A DNA stretch of 64,000 nt from Truepera sp. bin119 (GTDB lineage: Bacteria > Deinococcota > Deinococci > Deinococcales > Trueperaceae): the NCBI GenBank assembly GCA_002239005.1, contig MPNL01000007.1, positions 30,735 to 94,734 on the forward strand, read 5' to 3'. This document shows positions 1 to 9,665 of the stretch, in pieces; position 1 is the stretch's first letter, and every line of letters begins with the position of its first letter. Below the pieces are notes generated by a model that worked only from the letters and a program-made list of their open reading frames with translations, did not search any database and was not told the origin of the DNA. Made by a program: the position numbers and the translations under genes.

Positions 1-1143
1 AGTTGTGAACCCCCGGGTGGTAATGGCAGGGGTGCCGATGCGGATCCCAGAGGTGATCCACGGTTTCTCTGAGTCGAAGGGGATCATGCTTTTGCTGATG
101 GCGATGTGGACCGCGTCGAGGTGTGCGCTGGCGGTCTTGCCGGTCATCTTGTTCGGTCTCAGGTCGACCAGGAACATGTGGTTGTCGGTGCCGCCCGAAA
201 CGATCCGGTAGCCACGCTTGGCCAGCGCCCCGGCCAATGCTTGGGCGTTGTCGATGGTGGTCCGGGCGTACTCCTTGAACTCAGGCTGCAGGGCCTCGAA
301 GAAGGCTGCCGCCTTGGCGGCGATCACGTGCTCGAGCGGCCCCCCCTGAATACCGGGGAAGATCATCCGGTCGATCTTCTTGCCGAGTTCCTCGTCGTTT
401 CCCAAGATGATCCCGCCGCGCGGGCCTCGGAGCGTCTTGTGGGTGGTGCTGGTGACCACGTGGGCGTAGGGCAGCGGGTCGGGGTGGAGTCCGGCTACCA
501 CCAACCCGGCGATGTGGGCGATGTCGGCCACGAGGAAGGCCTCTACCTCATCGGCGATCTCGCGGAAGGTGGCGAAGTCGATGAGGCGGCTGTAGGCCGA
601 CGCGCCGGCGATGATCAGCTTGGGCCTGTGCTCGAGCGCCAGGGCTCGCACATGGGCGAAGTCGATGCGCTCATCATCTTCGGAGACCTGATAGCCTACC
701 ACCCGGTAGTTGCGGCCCGAGAAGTTCACCGGCGACCCGTGCGTCAGGTGCCCACCGTGGGCGAGATCCATGCCTAGAATGGTGTCGCCCGACTCGAGTA
801 GCGCGTGGTAGACCGCCAGGTTGGCCGACGAGCCCGAGTGGGGTTGCACGTTGGCCCAGGCTGCCCCGAACAGCGCTTTGAGTCTCTGCAATGCGAGCCG
901 TTCTATCTCGTCGATCACCCGGCAGCCACCGTAGTAGCGTCTGCCAGGGTAGCCCTCGGCATATTTGTTGGTCAGGACACTCCCGGTGGCCTCCATCACG
1001 GCGCGGGAGGTAAAGTTTTCCGACGCGATCAGCTCGAGGCCGCCGCGCTGGCGTTCAAATTCACTCCGGATCAGGGAGAAGAGGGCGTCGTCGCGCGATC
1101 CACCGTTCACTTTGCGGATCCCCTTTTCGGTCGGCAGGGTCAT
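1..1143 (-). CDS. glyA: Serine hydroxymethyltransferase, 3' end cut by window edge
   Basis: PLP enzyme that interconverts serine and glycine with tetrahydrofolate. The reverse-strand translation from ATG at 1143 runs MTLPTEKG..., then [10 protein letters not shown], the YYGG motif, [12 protein letters not shown], and the PLP-lysine region [16 protein letters not shown], all typical of bacterial SHMT. The frame is open to base 1, so about 381 of the usual ~410 residues are present. The start is set by a TATACT box six bases upstream (1150-1155), which suggests a leaderless mRNA. It lies downstream of the NUDIX gene on the same strand. Confidence 0.96.
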   Translation of the reverse strand, partial: MTLPTEKGIRKVNGGSRDDALFSLIRSEFERQRGGLELIASENFTSRAVMEATGSVLTNKYAEGYPGRRYYGGCRVIDEIERLALQRLKALFGAAWANVQPHSGSSANLAVYHALLESGDTILGMDLAHGGHLTHGSPVNFSGRNYRVVGYQVSEDDERIDFAHVRALALEHRPKLIIAGASAYSRLIDFATFREIADEVEAFLVADIAHIAGLVVAGLHPDPLPYAHVVTSTTHKTLRGPRGGIILGNDEELGKKIDRMIFPGIQGGPLEHVIAAKAAAFFEALQPEFKEYARTTIDNAQALAGALAKRGYRIVSGGTDNHMFLVDLRPNKMTGKTASAHLDAVHIAISKSMIPFDSEKPWITSGIRIGTPAITTRGFTT

Positions 1144-1149
1144 GCCTGG

Positions 1150-1155
1150 AGTATA
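1150..1155 (-). promoter_or_regulatory. -10 box of leaderless glyA promoter
   Basis: TATACT on the minus strand, followed by six bases and then the glyA ATG. The predicted transcript would begin at or next to the start codon. No convincing -35 hexamer is visible. Confidence 0.6.
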
Positions 1156-1186
1156 GCAGCGGGCGTCCCTCCCGCCCTTGCGGGCT

Positions 1187-1711
1187 TCAGCGGTGCGCAC
1201 CTGTCTCTGTCCAGATGAGAGGTCCGAGGCGACCGTCGGTCCGGAACGGGGCGAGACCGAGCCTGACCGGTTCGGTCCCGGTGCGATCGCGTGAGAGATC
1301 TGCCACCAACTCCGGAAGGACTAGAGCGGTGGTCTCGAGCAGGTCGAGGCCGGGGAATTCCGCCGGCACGCACCAGTGGAGGCTACCCTCGTCACTCTCC
1401 GGCTCGACGCGCTCGTGGAGTTCCCCGGTGTAGTAGAGGAGACCTGTCAGCGGCCCACCCGGTCGGTGATGATAGAGCACCCGGCGCAGGGCAAAGTGGC
1501 GCACCGCCCGCTCACCGATCCCAGTCTCCTCGCACAACTCCCGGAGGGCGGCGGCGCGGAGTCCAGAGAGTTCCCGAGGCTCCACCCTGCCCCCCACACC
1601 GGTCCAGCGGTCCGGTGCGAAGCCTCTGTCCGGTCCCCGCCGGAGGAGGAGCCAGGACCCTTCGTGGACGAGGAAGGCGACCGTGTAGAGGGCGAAGGCG
1701 TCGGGCGCCAC
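1187..1711 (-). CDS. NUDIX hydrolase, 174 aa
   Basis: Predicted nucleoside-diphosphate-X pyrophosphohydrolase. The NUDIX signature spans about residues 40-66 (GRVEPRE...RELCEETGI). Between the first Glu and the Arg-Glu pair there are nine residues instead of the canonical seven, a two-residue expansion of the box. The catalytic REL.EE core is intact. The start is GTG at 1711, with TATGAT (1718-1723) six bases upstream, again a leaderless layout. The substrate cannot be deduced. It sits 43 bp upstream of glyA on the same strand. Confidence 0.88.
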   Translation of the reverse strand: MAPDAFALYTVAFLVHEGSWLLLRRGPDRGFAPDRWTGVGGRVEPRELSGLRAAALRELCEETGIGERAVRHFALRRVLYHHRPGGPLTGLLYYTGELHERVEPESDEGSLHWCVPAEFPGLDLLETTALVLPELVADLSRDRTGTEPVRLGLAPFRTDGRLGPLIWTETGAHR

Positions 1712-1717
1712 GGCGAC

Positions 1718-1723
1718 ATCATA
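1718..1723 (-). promoter_or_regulatory. -10 box of leaderless NUDIX promoter
   Basis: TATGAT on the minus strand, six bases before the GTG start of the NUDIX gene. Confidence 0.5.
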
Positions 1724-1854
1724 GCTTCCCCGTCTGGGAGCCCCGACCGTCGCGCCCGATCTGGTCCTGCCTCCCTTGCCTCTGATGCAGGTCAGATCTT
1801 CCGCTCACGGCTTGACCATGGCTGCCTAGTACGTTCCCTGGGTCGTGACATGCC

Positions 1855-1887
1855 GATAATGGGGCTATGAGGAGGGGAGAGCCATGA
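1855..1887 (+). promoter_or_regulatory. Promoter and six-codon leader ORF before aldo/keto reductase
   Basis: A GATAAT box (1855-1860) is followed by six bases and an ATG at 1867. That ATG opens a six-codon frame (MRRGEP) whose TGA (1885-1887) overlaps the ATG of the reductase (1884) as ATGA. The Shine-Dalgarno AGGAGGGG (1870-1877) for the main gene lies inside this mini-ORF. The sequence is certain; leader translation is inferred. The same arrangement is seen before the adenine deaminase gene. Confidence 0.4.
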
Positions 1888-2780
1888 GGAGCAACCGGCT
1901 TGGCAGTTCCGACCTGTTGGTGAGCGAGATCGGTCTCGGCTGCATGTCGCTCGGGACCGACCCCAGGCGGGCTGCAGATATCGTCCACCGGGCGGTGGAG
2001 CTCGGTGTCACCTTTTTCGACACTGCCGATCTGTACAACAGGGGTGTAAATGAGGAGTTGGTCGGTCGGGCACTCAGAGGGGTTCGAGACCGGGTCGTCA
2101 TCGCTTCAAAGGTCGGCAATCGGTGGCGTGGGGATGGCAGTGGGTGGGACTGGGATCCGAGCAAGGCCTACATTCGACAGGCGGTCGAGGGGAGCCTGAG
2201 GCGGCTCGGCGTCGAGGTGATCGATCTCTATCAGCTCCACGGGGGCACAATCGATGACCCGGTCGACGAGACCATCGAAGCGTTTGAGGAGTTGAAAGCC
2301 GAAGGCTTGATCCGCTGCTACGGCCTCTCCTCGATCCGACCGAACGTGATCCGGGAATACGTCCGGCGCTCGAACATCGCCAGCGTGATGATGCAGCACA
2401 GTCTTCTCGACCGGCGCCCCGAGGAGGAGATCTTCGGTCTCCTCCTCGACCATGGAGTGAGCGTCATCGTGCGGGGTCCGGTCGCTAAGGGCCTGCTGGC
2501 CGACAAGCCGCCGGCCCCCTATCTGGAGCACGGACCCGAGGTCGTAGCAGCCGCGCAGGAGGCCCTCGACCGGGCGGTGGGTCCGAGACGGAGTCGGGCG
2601 CAGGTTGCGCTGAGATATTCCCTCGCCCACCCGGTGGTGGCGACGCTGATCCCGGGTGCTAGCAGCCTGTTCCAGCTCGAGGAGAACCTGGCTGCAGCGG
2701 AGTCTCCCGCCCTCACAGAGGGGGAGTTGAGCCGACTCAGGGAGGTCGTACCTGCACTGCACTACCGGCAGCACCGCTAG
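1884..2780 (+). CDS. Aldo/keto reductase, 298 aa
   Basis: NAD(P)H-dependent oxidoreductase with a TIM-barrel fold. The N-terminal MRSNRLGSSDLLVSEIGLG, the FFDTADLYNRG segment (catalytic Asp and Tyr), ASKVG (catalytic Lys, about residue 76) and YQLHGG (catalytic His) form the family tetrad in order. Length is typical. The start is fixed by AGGAGGGG six bases upstream. It is a single gene, convergent with the glutamate dehydrogenase gene. The physiological substrate is unknown. Confidence 0.93.
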   Translation: MRSNRLGSSDLLVSEIGLGCMSLGTDPRRAADIVHRAVELGVTFFDTADLYNRGVNEELVGRALRGVRDRVVIASKVGNRWRGDGSGWDWDPSKAYIRQAVEGSLRRLGVEVIDLYQLHGGTIDDPVDETIEAFEELKAEGLIRCYGLSSIRPNVIREYVRRSNIASVMMQHSLLDRRPEEEIFGLLLDHGVSVIVRGPVAKGLLADKPPAPYLEHGPEVVAAAQEALDRAVGPRRSRAQVALRYSLAHPVVATLIPGASSLFQLEENLAAAESPALTEGELSRLREVVPALHYRQHR

Positions 2781-2922
2781 GCCCGATTTCGGACCTCTAT
2801 GTCGGTTGGGCTGGGGTCCGGTTGAGCCACCTCGGACCAGGTCCGGGCAGCGTAGCGAGGAATAAGTCTGTAGCCTGATGGCGGTGGTCTTGGCGTCGGC
2901 CTCGCCCTGGAGGTGGCGACCC

Positions 2923-5900
2923 TCAATCCCGCGTCGCCTGTGCCAGTAGCCGCACCAGAACCCCTCCACTCGTCAGGTCCAGCAGGTCCTGCTCCCGCAC
3001 CTCGGCGAGAGCCTGATCGTAGCGGTGGAGCAGGTTCTTGTAGCGGTCCAGAAAGGCGTTGACGCCGAGGCGCTTCCCATTCGAGGCGCGGACATAGGAG
3101 AGCGCCAGGTCACGCTGAGCCCTGCGCAGGTCCATCACCAGGCCCTCGAGCGAGGCGGTCTCCCACTTGTTCTCAGTCTGGATCTCACCGAGGCCGTCAC
3201 GGAGCCAGCCGAGAGAGAGTCGCTCGCCTAGTCGGAAGAAGTGATGGGCGGCCTCTACGAGGGGGACGCCCGCGCCGCGACTCACCTCGACCACCCCGAC
3301 GCACGTCGGCAGATAGTCGAAGCTGGTGATCTCAGCGGACAGCCTCTTGCTGAAGCCGAGCTTCTTGAAGTGGGCTAGTACCCGACCGAAGCGTCGCCGC
3401 TCGCTACCCGGAAGGAGGTCCTCGAGCCCCCTGCGCAGCCCCACTAGCGGCCTCCGGAAGGCGGCGACGAACTCGGCCACATCCTGGCCGCTCAGGTCGT
3501 TGAGTAGCATCCACTTCACGACCCCCTCCACCGCCGTCACCAGCTCCCGAATCGCCTCGTACTGAGCCTCTGTGGCGATCTTGTGATCGAGCGCGAAGAT
3601 CTCGGTGAGGAAGCCACGTACCTCGAGGATCTCGAGTGCCACCAGGGCGGCTCGGATGATCTCGACCGGGGTGGCTCCGGTGTCGCGAATGGTCCGGTGC
3701 ACGAAGGTGACGCCGAGGATATCGACCACCGTGTTGGTCAACTGGGTGGCGATGATCTCGCGCTGTAGGGGGTGGGCGAGGATGTCGGCGGCGAAGCGCT
3801 CCCGAAGCGCTTCGGGGAAGTAGGTGACGAGGTAGTGCAGGAATCGCGGCTCGTCGGGAAAGTCGGTCTCTAGGAGTCGCCGGTAGAGGCCCATCTTGAC
3901 GTAGGCCATGAGGACGGCGAGTTCGGGTCGCGTCAACCCCTCACCGCTCCGGGAGCGCATGAGGATCTGCCTCCGGGTGGGCAGGTCCTCTACCAGCGGG
4001 TTCAGCCCCCCCCGTTCGGCCAGATATTCGATCAGTGAATAGAAGAGCAGCGGATCCTCGCGACTCCTCTTCTCAGCAAGCGACAGCGCTAGCGACTGGT
4101 AGTAATTGTTGCGGAGCACCAGCATGCTCACCTCATCGGTCATCTCCTTGAGCAGCCGGTTACGCTGGGGCAGCGACAGCTCGCCGGAGCCGACTTGCGC
4201 CTGCAGGAGGATCTTGATATTGACCTCGTGGTCGGACAGATCCACGCCAGCGGAGTTGTCGATGGCGTCGGTGTTGATCCGCCCTCCCGCCCGGGCATAC
4301 TCGATTCGGGCAGGCTGGGTCAGGCCGAGATTGCCCCCTTCGCCCACCACGCGGGCGCGGAGCCGGTTCGCGTCGACGCGGACGAGATCGTTGCTGGCGT
4401 CACCCACGTCGCCGTGGCGCTCGGTCGAGGCCTTGATATAGGTGCCGATCCCGCCGTTCCAGAGCAGATCGACCTCCATGGTGAGGATGGCGCGGATGAG
4501 ATCCTGGCCGCTCAGGACCTCCTCCTCGACACCGAGCATGGAGCGGACCTGCGGCGACAGATCAATCGCCTTGGCGCTGCGCTCGAAGACACCACCCCCG
4601 GCACTGATGACCGAGGGGTCGTAGTCGGACCAGCTCGAGCTCGGCAGGTCGAAAAGACGTCTGCGCTCAGCGTACCCGGCCTCCGGGTCGGGATCGGGGT
4701 CGAGGAAGATATGGAGGTGGTTGAAGGCCGCCTGCAACCGGATCCGGTCGCTACAGAGCATACCGTTCCCGAACACATCTCCAGACATGTCGCCGATGCC
4801 CACCACCGTGAACGGGGTCGTTAGTATGTTCAGACCCAGTTCGCGGAAGTGCCTGTTCACGCACTCCCAGGCCCCCCGGGAGGTGATCCCCTCCTCCTTA
4901 TGGTCATAACCCTGCGAACCGCCGGAGGCGAAGGCGTCTCCGAGCCAGAATTCGTATTCGGCCGCAATCTCGTTGCTCAGGTCGCTGAAGGTGGCGGTGC
5001 CCTTGTCGGCTGCGACGACCAGGTAGGGGTCCGGTCCGTCGTAGCGGACGAGCCCCTCGGGATGGACGGGCCTGTCCGCAATCCGGTTGTCGGTCAGGTC
5101 GAGGAGACCGCGGATGAAGGTCTGGTACTGCTCCTGGACATAATCGCGCAGCGCCTCCCGGGCGGCGGGGGCACGTTTGAGGACGAAGCCGCCCTTCGAG
5201 CCCACCGGGACGACCACGGCGTTCTTGGTCGTTTGGGTCTTCATTAATCCTAAGATCTCAGTCCGGAAGTCGTCGGGTCGGTCGCTCCAACGGATGCCGC
5301 CGCGCGCGATGGGTCCAGCTCGCAGGTGGACTCCCTCTATCCCAGGTGCGATCACCCCGATCTCGAACTGGGGTCTCGGCTCGGGCATGGCCGCGACCCG
5401 GGCAGAGGCGATTTTGAAGCTGATATAGTCGCGCCCGAGGAAGTAGTTGGTTCGGACCGAGGCCTCCAGCAGATCGAACAGGCCGCGCAGGGTCTGGTCC
5501 TCGGCGAGCGAGGAGACCTGGCTGAGGCTGTCGAGGAAGGCGTCGCGGGCCTCCTCCATCGCTGCCTCCCGGCCCCCTAAGTCGGGGTCGAAGCGGGTTG
5601 CAAAGAACCGGTACAGGAGGGCTGCCGATTGCGGATGCCTGAGCAGCGTCTCGGTGATGAAGCTGCGGCTGGTCACGGAACTTAGCTGGCAGAGGTACAT
5701 CTGGTACCCGCGCAGCAGCGCAACCTGACGGACCGACAGGCCGGCGTAGAGCACCAGGCGGTTGAGGCGGTCGTTCTCGGCGACACCGTCGAGCAGATCC
5801 TTGAGGGCGTCTGTCAGTCGGGTCCCGTCGGCGGGCACGTCGATGGGGGTGTCGGAGGCGTCCTGAACCCGAAACACATCTATTCCCCGGAGTCCGGTCG

Positions 5901-7710
5901 CCGGTCGGGCCACATATGAGATCTGTTCGAGGACCTTAAAACCCAGGTTCTCGAGGGTCGGAAGGATCTCGGAGAGGACGAGGGTGTGGTTGCGGTGGTA
6001 GATCTTTAGCTGGGTGGCACCCTCTCCGCGGGGGTCCTCGGCCGGATTGAGGATATCTATAAGGTAGTTCTCGGCCCCCATGCGCTCGAGGAATTGGATA
6101 TCCCTTAGGGCGGCGCCGGCCGAGATGTCGGCCTTATAGCGTTCGTCGAAGGCATGAAGGTAGACCTTGGCTAGCCGACGTCCCTCCCGCTCCCCGGCGC
6201 TGGCGGCGAGCCGCTCGGCTACATGGTCCTCCCAGGTGCGCGTCAGTTCGGTCACCTCGTGCTCGAGGGTACGAGCGTCCACCTGTTCGTGCTTGAGCTG
6301 GGTGATGAAGAAGAAGTGCAGGCGCACCTGGGCTTCGTCCTCACCCATGGCGAGCTGGTAGTCGGCGTGGTGGGCCTTGAGCTTCTCGCTCAGATGCTCC
6401 TGGATGGCACGCCGCACCCTGGTGTCGAAGCGGTCGCGCGGCATGATTACCATGACGGCGAGGCCCCGGTCGAGCGGGTCGTGGCGGAGACTGAGCCGCA
6501 CCCCTCCCTCCTGGACGAGTCCGATGATGGTCCGGATATCCTTATAGATCTGGGTTGCGTCGGACCAGAACAGCTCCTCCCGCGGCATCGAGTTGAAAGC
6601 GGAATAGGTCTGCTTAAAGTCGTACGACCCGGGATTGGCCCCGTCGAGTTCGTGTACCTGCCTGAGCTTGCGTCTCAGGATCGGAATCTCCTCGGCCGGC
6701 GCGGAGAGCGCCTTGGAGGTAAAGAGACCTACGAACCGCTGCTCCCCCTGCACTTGCCAGCGGTCTGACAGCTTCTTGATCCCGATATAGTCCATTCTGG
6801 CGGGCCGGTGAACGGTCGACTCGGCGTTCGTCTTGGTGACCGTGAGTACCCGGCCGCCGACCACCCGCTCGCGAAGACCGGCCGGGAGCTCGTCGACCGG
6901 CACCGGCTCACGGTAGGCGCTCTCCCCACCTTTGCTGAGGAGGCCGAGACCGCTCCCCTCGGTCAGCCTCAGGTAGCGGGTCTTACCGCTCTCGACGATG
7001 TCGTACTCCCGGTAGCCTAAGTAGACGAAGTTGTCATTGTCGAGCCAGTCCATGAAGGCGGCGTACTCCTCGAGTTCCTCGGCTCGGTCGTGGAGGTGAC
7101 CCTGGGCACTGACCTCGCGCAGCTGCCGCAGGTAGTCGCTTAGTACCGGGACCCGCTCCCGCATCAGGGGGTAATCGCGGGTGGCCAGGACAACGTCGCT
7201 AAGGACCCTGCGGACGGCCTTCTCCAGGCGCTTGCACCCCTCAGGCTCCTCGAGGCGCTCGATAAAGTAGATCTCGAGCGCCTCTTTCACCCCCTCCTGG
7301 CGACGGTTGCCAAGTGCGACGATCTCCCCGTCGTCAGAGCGCACCACACTCAGGATGGGGTGGAGGAGGTGGTGGAGCCTGCGCTCCTGCCGACGCAGTT
7401 CGGCCTGGACCGAGTCGACGATGAAGGGACGGTCCTCGAGCAGGAGCGCGATGACGGTGTACGGCCCCTCCCAGCCGTTGACCTGATGGCTGGGGTTATA
7501 GACCTTGACCATGATGTCGTCGCCCTTGCGGTTGCCTAGGAACGAGAGTCCCTCGACCGCAATGGCGTGCAGACTCTCGCTACCGAAGGTTTCGAAGAGT
7601 CCCTGGTCGGTCTTGCTGAACAGGAGGTCGGCAAAGCGGAGGAGCCGCGCGGCGTCGGGTCCGCCTCTCTGGGTGATCCGCCTCCTGACCTGCTGGATCG
7701 TGGCCGGCAT
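2923..7710 (-). CDS. NAD-specific glutamate dehydrogenase, large (~180 kDa) class, 1595 aa
   Basis: Catabolic, NAD-dependent oxidative deamination of glutamate to 2-oxoglutarate, of the very large class known from Streptomyces, Pseudomonas and Caulobacter. A long N-terminal regulatory region precedes the catalytic domain, where RAGPIARGGIRWSDR, KNAVVVPVGSKGGFV (substrate-binding Lys region) and GIGDMSGDVFGNGML (nucleotide-binding) are visible. Length matches the family. ATG at 7710 has a good Shine-Dalgarno, AGGAGGG. It is a lone gene divergent from lspA. Confidence 0.96.
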   Translation of the reverse strand: MPATIQQVRRRITQRGGPDAARLLRFADLLFSKTDQGLFETFGSESLHAIAVEGLSFLGNRKGDDIMVKVYNPSHQVNGWEGPYTVIALLLEDRPFIVDSVQAELRRQERRLHHLLHPILSVVRSDDGEIVALGNRRQEGVKEALEIYFIERLEEPEGCKRLEKAVRRVLSDVVLATRDYPLMRERVPVLSDYLRQLREVSAQGHLHDRAEELEEYAAFMDWLDNDNFVYLGYREYDIVESGKTRYLRLTEGSGLGLLSKGGESAYREPVPVDELPAGLRERVVGGRVLTVTKTNAESTVHRPARMDYIGIKKLSDRWQVQGEQRFVGLFTSKALSAPAEEIPILRRKLRQVHELDGANPGSYDFKQTYSAFNSMPREELFWSDATQIYKDIRTIIGLVQEGGVRLSLRHDPLDRGLAVMVIMPRDRFDTRVRRAIQEHLSEKLKAHHADYQLAMGEDEAQVRLHFFFITQLKHEQVDARTLEHEVTELTRTWEDHVAERLAASAGEREGRRLAKVYLHAFDERYKADISAGAALRDIQFLERMGAENYLIDILNPAEDPRGEGATQLKIYHRNHTLVLSEILPTLENLGFKVLEQISYVARPATGLRGIDVFRVQDASDTPIDVPADGTRLTDALKDLLDGVAENDRLNRLVLYAGLSVRQVALLRGYQMYLCQLSSVTSRSFITETLLRHPQSAALLYRFFATRFDPDLGGREAAMEEARDAFLDSLSQVSSLAEDQTLRGLFDLLEASVRTNYFLGRDYISFKIASARVAAMPEPRPQFEIGVIAPGIEGVHLRAGPIARGGIRWSDRPDDFRTEILGLMKTQTTKNAVVVPVGSKGGFVLKRAPAAREALRDYVQEQYQTFIRGLLDLTDNRIADRPVHPEGLVRYDGPDPYLVVAADKGTATFSDLSNEIAAEYEFWLGDAFASGGSQGYDHKEEGITSRGAWECVNRHFRELGLNILTTPFTVVGIGDMSGDVFGNGMLCSDRIRLQAAFNHLHIFLDPDPDPEAGYAERRRLFDLPSSSWSDYDPSVISAGGGVFERSAKAIDLSPQVRSMLGVEEEVLSGQDLIRAILTMEVDLLWNGGIGTYIKASTERHGDVGDASNDLVRVDANRLRARVVGEGGNLGLTQPARIEYARAGGRINTDAIDNSAGVDLSDHEVNIKILLQAQVGSGELSLPQRNRLLKEMTDEVSMLVLRNNYYQSLALSLAEKRSREDPLLFYSLIEYLAERGGLNPLVEDLPTRRQILMRSRSGEGLTRPELAVLMAYVKMGLYRRLLETDFPDEPRFLHYLVTYFPEALRERFAADILAHPLQREIIATQLTNTVVDILGVTFVHRTIRDTGATPVEIIRAALVALEILEVRGFLTEIFALDHKIATEAQYEAIRELVTAVEGVVKWMLLNDLSGQDVAEFVAAFRRPLVGLRRGLEDLLPGSERRRFGRVLAHFKKLGFSKRLSAEITSFDYLPTCVGVVEVSRGAGVPLVEAAHHFFRLGERLSLGWLRDGLGEIQTENKWETASLEGLVMDLRRAQRDLALSYVRASNGKRLGVNAFLDRYKNLLHRYDQALAEVREQDLLDLTSGGVLVRLLAQATRD

Positions 7711-7882
7711 GGTCGATCCCTCCTGGGCGCACGTGTGCGCGCTATCCCCTGGAGAGCCTACCCTCGGGGGGCTAGTGTCCAGGTCTCACCATCCTGGATC
7801 TCACTATAAAACGAGGGGGTTTCGGTCGAGCGGTATTGTTCACCGGCCTGAACCCCCGACCGAGGCCCGTACCGAAAGTCCT

Positions 7883-7888
7883 TATACT
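7883..7888 (+). promoter_or_regulatory. -10 box of leaderless lspA promoter
   Basis: TATACT ends seven bases before the ATG at 7896. This spacing argues for the 7896 start over an upstream in-frame codon at 7836, which would place this box inside the coding region. Confidence 0.55.
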
Positions 7889-7895
7889 GACCGGC

Positions 7896-8408
7896 ATGTA
7901 CCTGTTCCTCGCTGCAGTCCTGATCGCTGCGGATCAACTGAGCAAGCTATGGGTGAAGAGCCGTCTTCCCCTCGGGGGGGAGGGGCTCGAGCTGGGCTTC
8001 GGTTTTTCGCTCACCTATATCCGCAATACGGGGGCGGCCTTCGGTACCCTGCGCGACCTCTCCCTCACCCTGGGAGGGGTCACTCTGGATGGGACTCGGT
8101 TGCTGGGGCTCCTTTCGGCCTCGGTGACCCTGGTCCTGCTCATCTTCCTGCTGACCCGCGCCCACAGACTGGGTGCCCTGCAGGTGATTGCGCTCACCCT
8201 CATCCTTAGCGGCGCGGCGGGCAATATGATCGACCGGCTCCGACTCGGCTTCGTCGTCGACTTCGTCCACTTCCAGGTCGGGCGCTTCGACTTCCCGGTC
8301 TTCAACCTGGCCGACAGCTGCGTGGTAATCGGTGCGGCGCTATGGATACTCCACGGGTTGCTGCCGAAGCGCTTGGAGGTGGGGAGTGGACCGCCCTACC
8401 GGATCTGA
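7896..8408 (+). CDS. lspA: Lipoprotein signal peptidase (signal peptidase II), 170 aa
   Basis: Integral membrane aspartyl protease that removes signal peptides from diacylglyceryl-prolipoproteins. Four hydrophobic segments are visible. The family motifs are AADQLSKLWV near the N-terminus, YIRNTGAAFG, and the catalytic aspartates in GNMIDRLRLGFVVDF and FPVFNLADSCVVIG. ATG 7896 gives a normal length and begins directly with the first membrane segment. It is divergent from the glutamate dehydrogenase gene. Confidence 0.95.
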   Translation: MYLFLAAVLIAADQLSKLWVKSRLPLGGEGLELGFGFSLTYIRNTGAAFGTLRDLSLTLGGVTLDGTRLLGLLSASVTLVLLIFLLTRAHRLGALQVIALTLILSGAAGNMIDRLRLGFVVDFVHFQVGRFDFPVFNLADSCVVIGAALWILHGLLPKRLEVGSGPPYRI

Positions 8409-8505
8409 AGGGGCCGACCTGGACCCTCGAGTCCGATCCCAGGTGAGTAGGCTCCCAGGAGCCGTTCTCACTCAAGCCCCGGAGGTTCGTGGGCGCTGCC
8501 GGCGG

Positions 8506-9345
8506 TCACCGCGTCAGCATGAGGAACCGTTCCCGGCCGGTTAGGTCGCAGAACGTCTGCTGCCCGGACCAGCGTTCACCGAGCGCGAAGGCCAGCGGCA
8601 GCGTACGGGGGTCGAGTTCTAAGAGCAGGTCTGCCCCGGGCCGGAGGGTCCTTCGGGCTTGACCCTCGAGGCGCCGGACCAGGTCGAGGCCGTCGCGGCC
8701 GCCGAAGAGCGCCAGCTCGGGGTCGAAACGGACCTCCGGTGAGAGGACCTCCCGGTCGGAGTCCGGCAGATAGGGGGGGTTGCTCACCAGGAGGTGGGCT
8801 TGGGCGGCGAAGGTCGCAACCTCGGGGTGATCGAGCAGATCGGCTTCGATCAGGTCGACCTGGAGAGCTAGGGCAGCGGCGTTGCGGCTGGCCACGGTGA
8901 GGGCGGCTGCCGACAGGTCGGTGGCGAGCAGGGTGAGGTCGGGTCGCTCGTGCTTGAGGGCCAGGGCGACGGCCCCGCTACCGGTCCCCACCTCGAGCAC
9001 CCGGGGCTGCACCACACCTGCGAGTCGTTCGAGCGCCAGCTCCACGAGCCGCTCCGTCTCGGGTCGGGGGATCAGCACCTCCGGGGTGACCGAGAGCTCG
9101 AGGCCGAAGAAGGGGGCCCGGCCCAGGATGTGCTGCAGCGGCTCTCGACGCCCGCGGCGCTCGAGCCAGTCGCCTATTCGGGCGACGGCGTCGTCCCCCA
9201 ACAGCTCTTCCGGTCCGAGCAGCAGTCCTGAGCGAGCGAGCCCGGTGGCGGCTTCGAGCAGCCGAGCAGCCTCGGCGGAGGGGCTGGCGACCCCCGCTCT
9301 CGTCAGCCGCTCCACGGCGAGTTTCCGCGCCTCGGCGACGGTCAC
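8506..9345 (-). CDS. prmC: Peptide chain release factor N5-glutamine methyltransferase, 279 aa
   Basis: Methylates the glutamine of the GGQ motif of release factors, using SAM. An N-terminal helical domain (about residues 1-75) is followed by the substrate hairpin region YILGRAPFFG-like (here HILGRAPFFG), VLIPRPETE, the SAM motif VLEVGTGSGAVALAL, and the catalytic SNPPYLP loop. The frame stays open far upstream (to 9669), but that part is low-complexity and unlike the family. GTG at 9345 gives the normal length and has a weak GATGGT box six bases upstream. The gene follows guanine deaminase on the same strand. Confidence 0.93.
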   Translation of the reverse strand: MTVAEARKLAVERLTRAGVASPSAEAARLLEAATGLARSGLLLGPEELLGDDAVARIGDWLERRGRREPLQHILGRAPFFGLELSVTPEVLIPRPETERLVELALERLAGVVQPRVLEVGTGSGAVALALKHERPDLTLLATDLSAAALTVASRNAAALALQVDLIEADLLDHPEVATFAAQAHLLVSNPPYLPDSDREVLSPEVRFDPELALFGGRDGLDLVRRLEGQARRTLRPGADLLLELDPRTLPLAFALGERWSGQQTFCDLTGRERFLMLTR

Positions 9346-9665
9346 GCACCGACCATCCTGCGGGGTCACCCCGTGCTTGCGGCCCGGGTCACCGCTGGAA
9401 CTGCTGCCACCTTCGAGTGCCCGCTCTCCCCACCCGACCATCATACGGGGGGTGAGGCCGCCTCTGGACCCCGTTGCCACCTGAGGGCCCCTGCAGGTCC
9501 TTGTGTATTCGCCAGGGGAGACCTGCTCAGGTACGTTCCCGCCGCGCGGTGGCGGCGAGCGCGGAGCGGGACATGTCTGGTGGAGTGGGATCTGCTGCCG
9601 GCTGGAATTGCCCAACGCTGAGACCTCGCCTGGGTGCGGGAGGGGGCGCGCTGCTGCGCGAGATC

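Noticed and set aside
3025..7020. Many plus-strand ORFs opposite the glutamate dehydrogenase gene
   Set aside because: High-GC shadow frames of a confidently identified gene.
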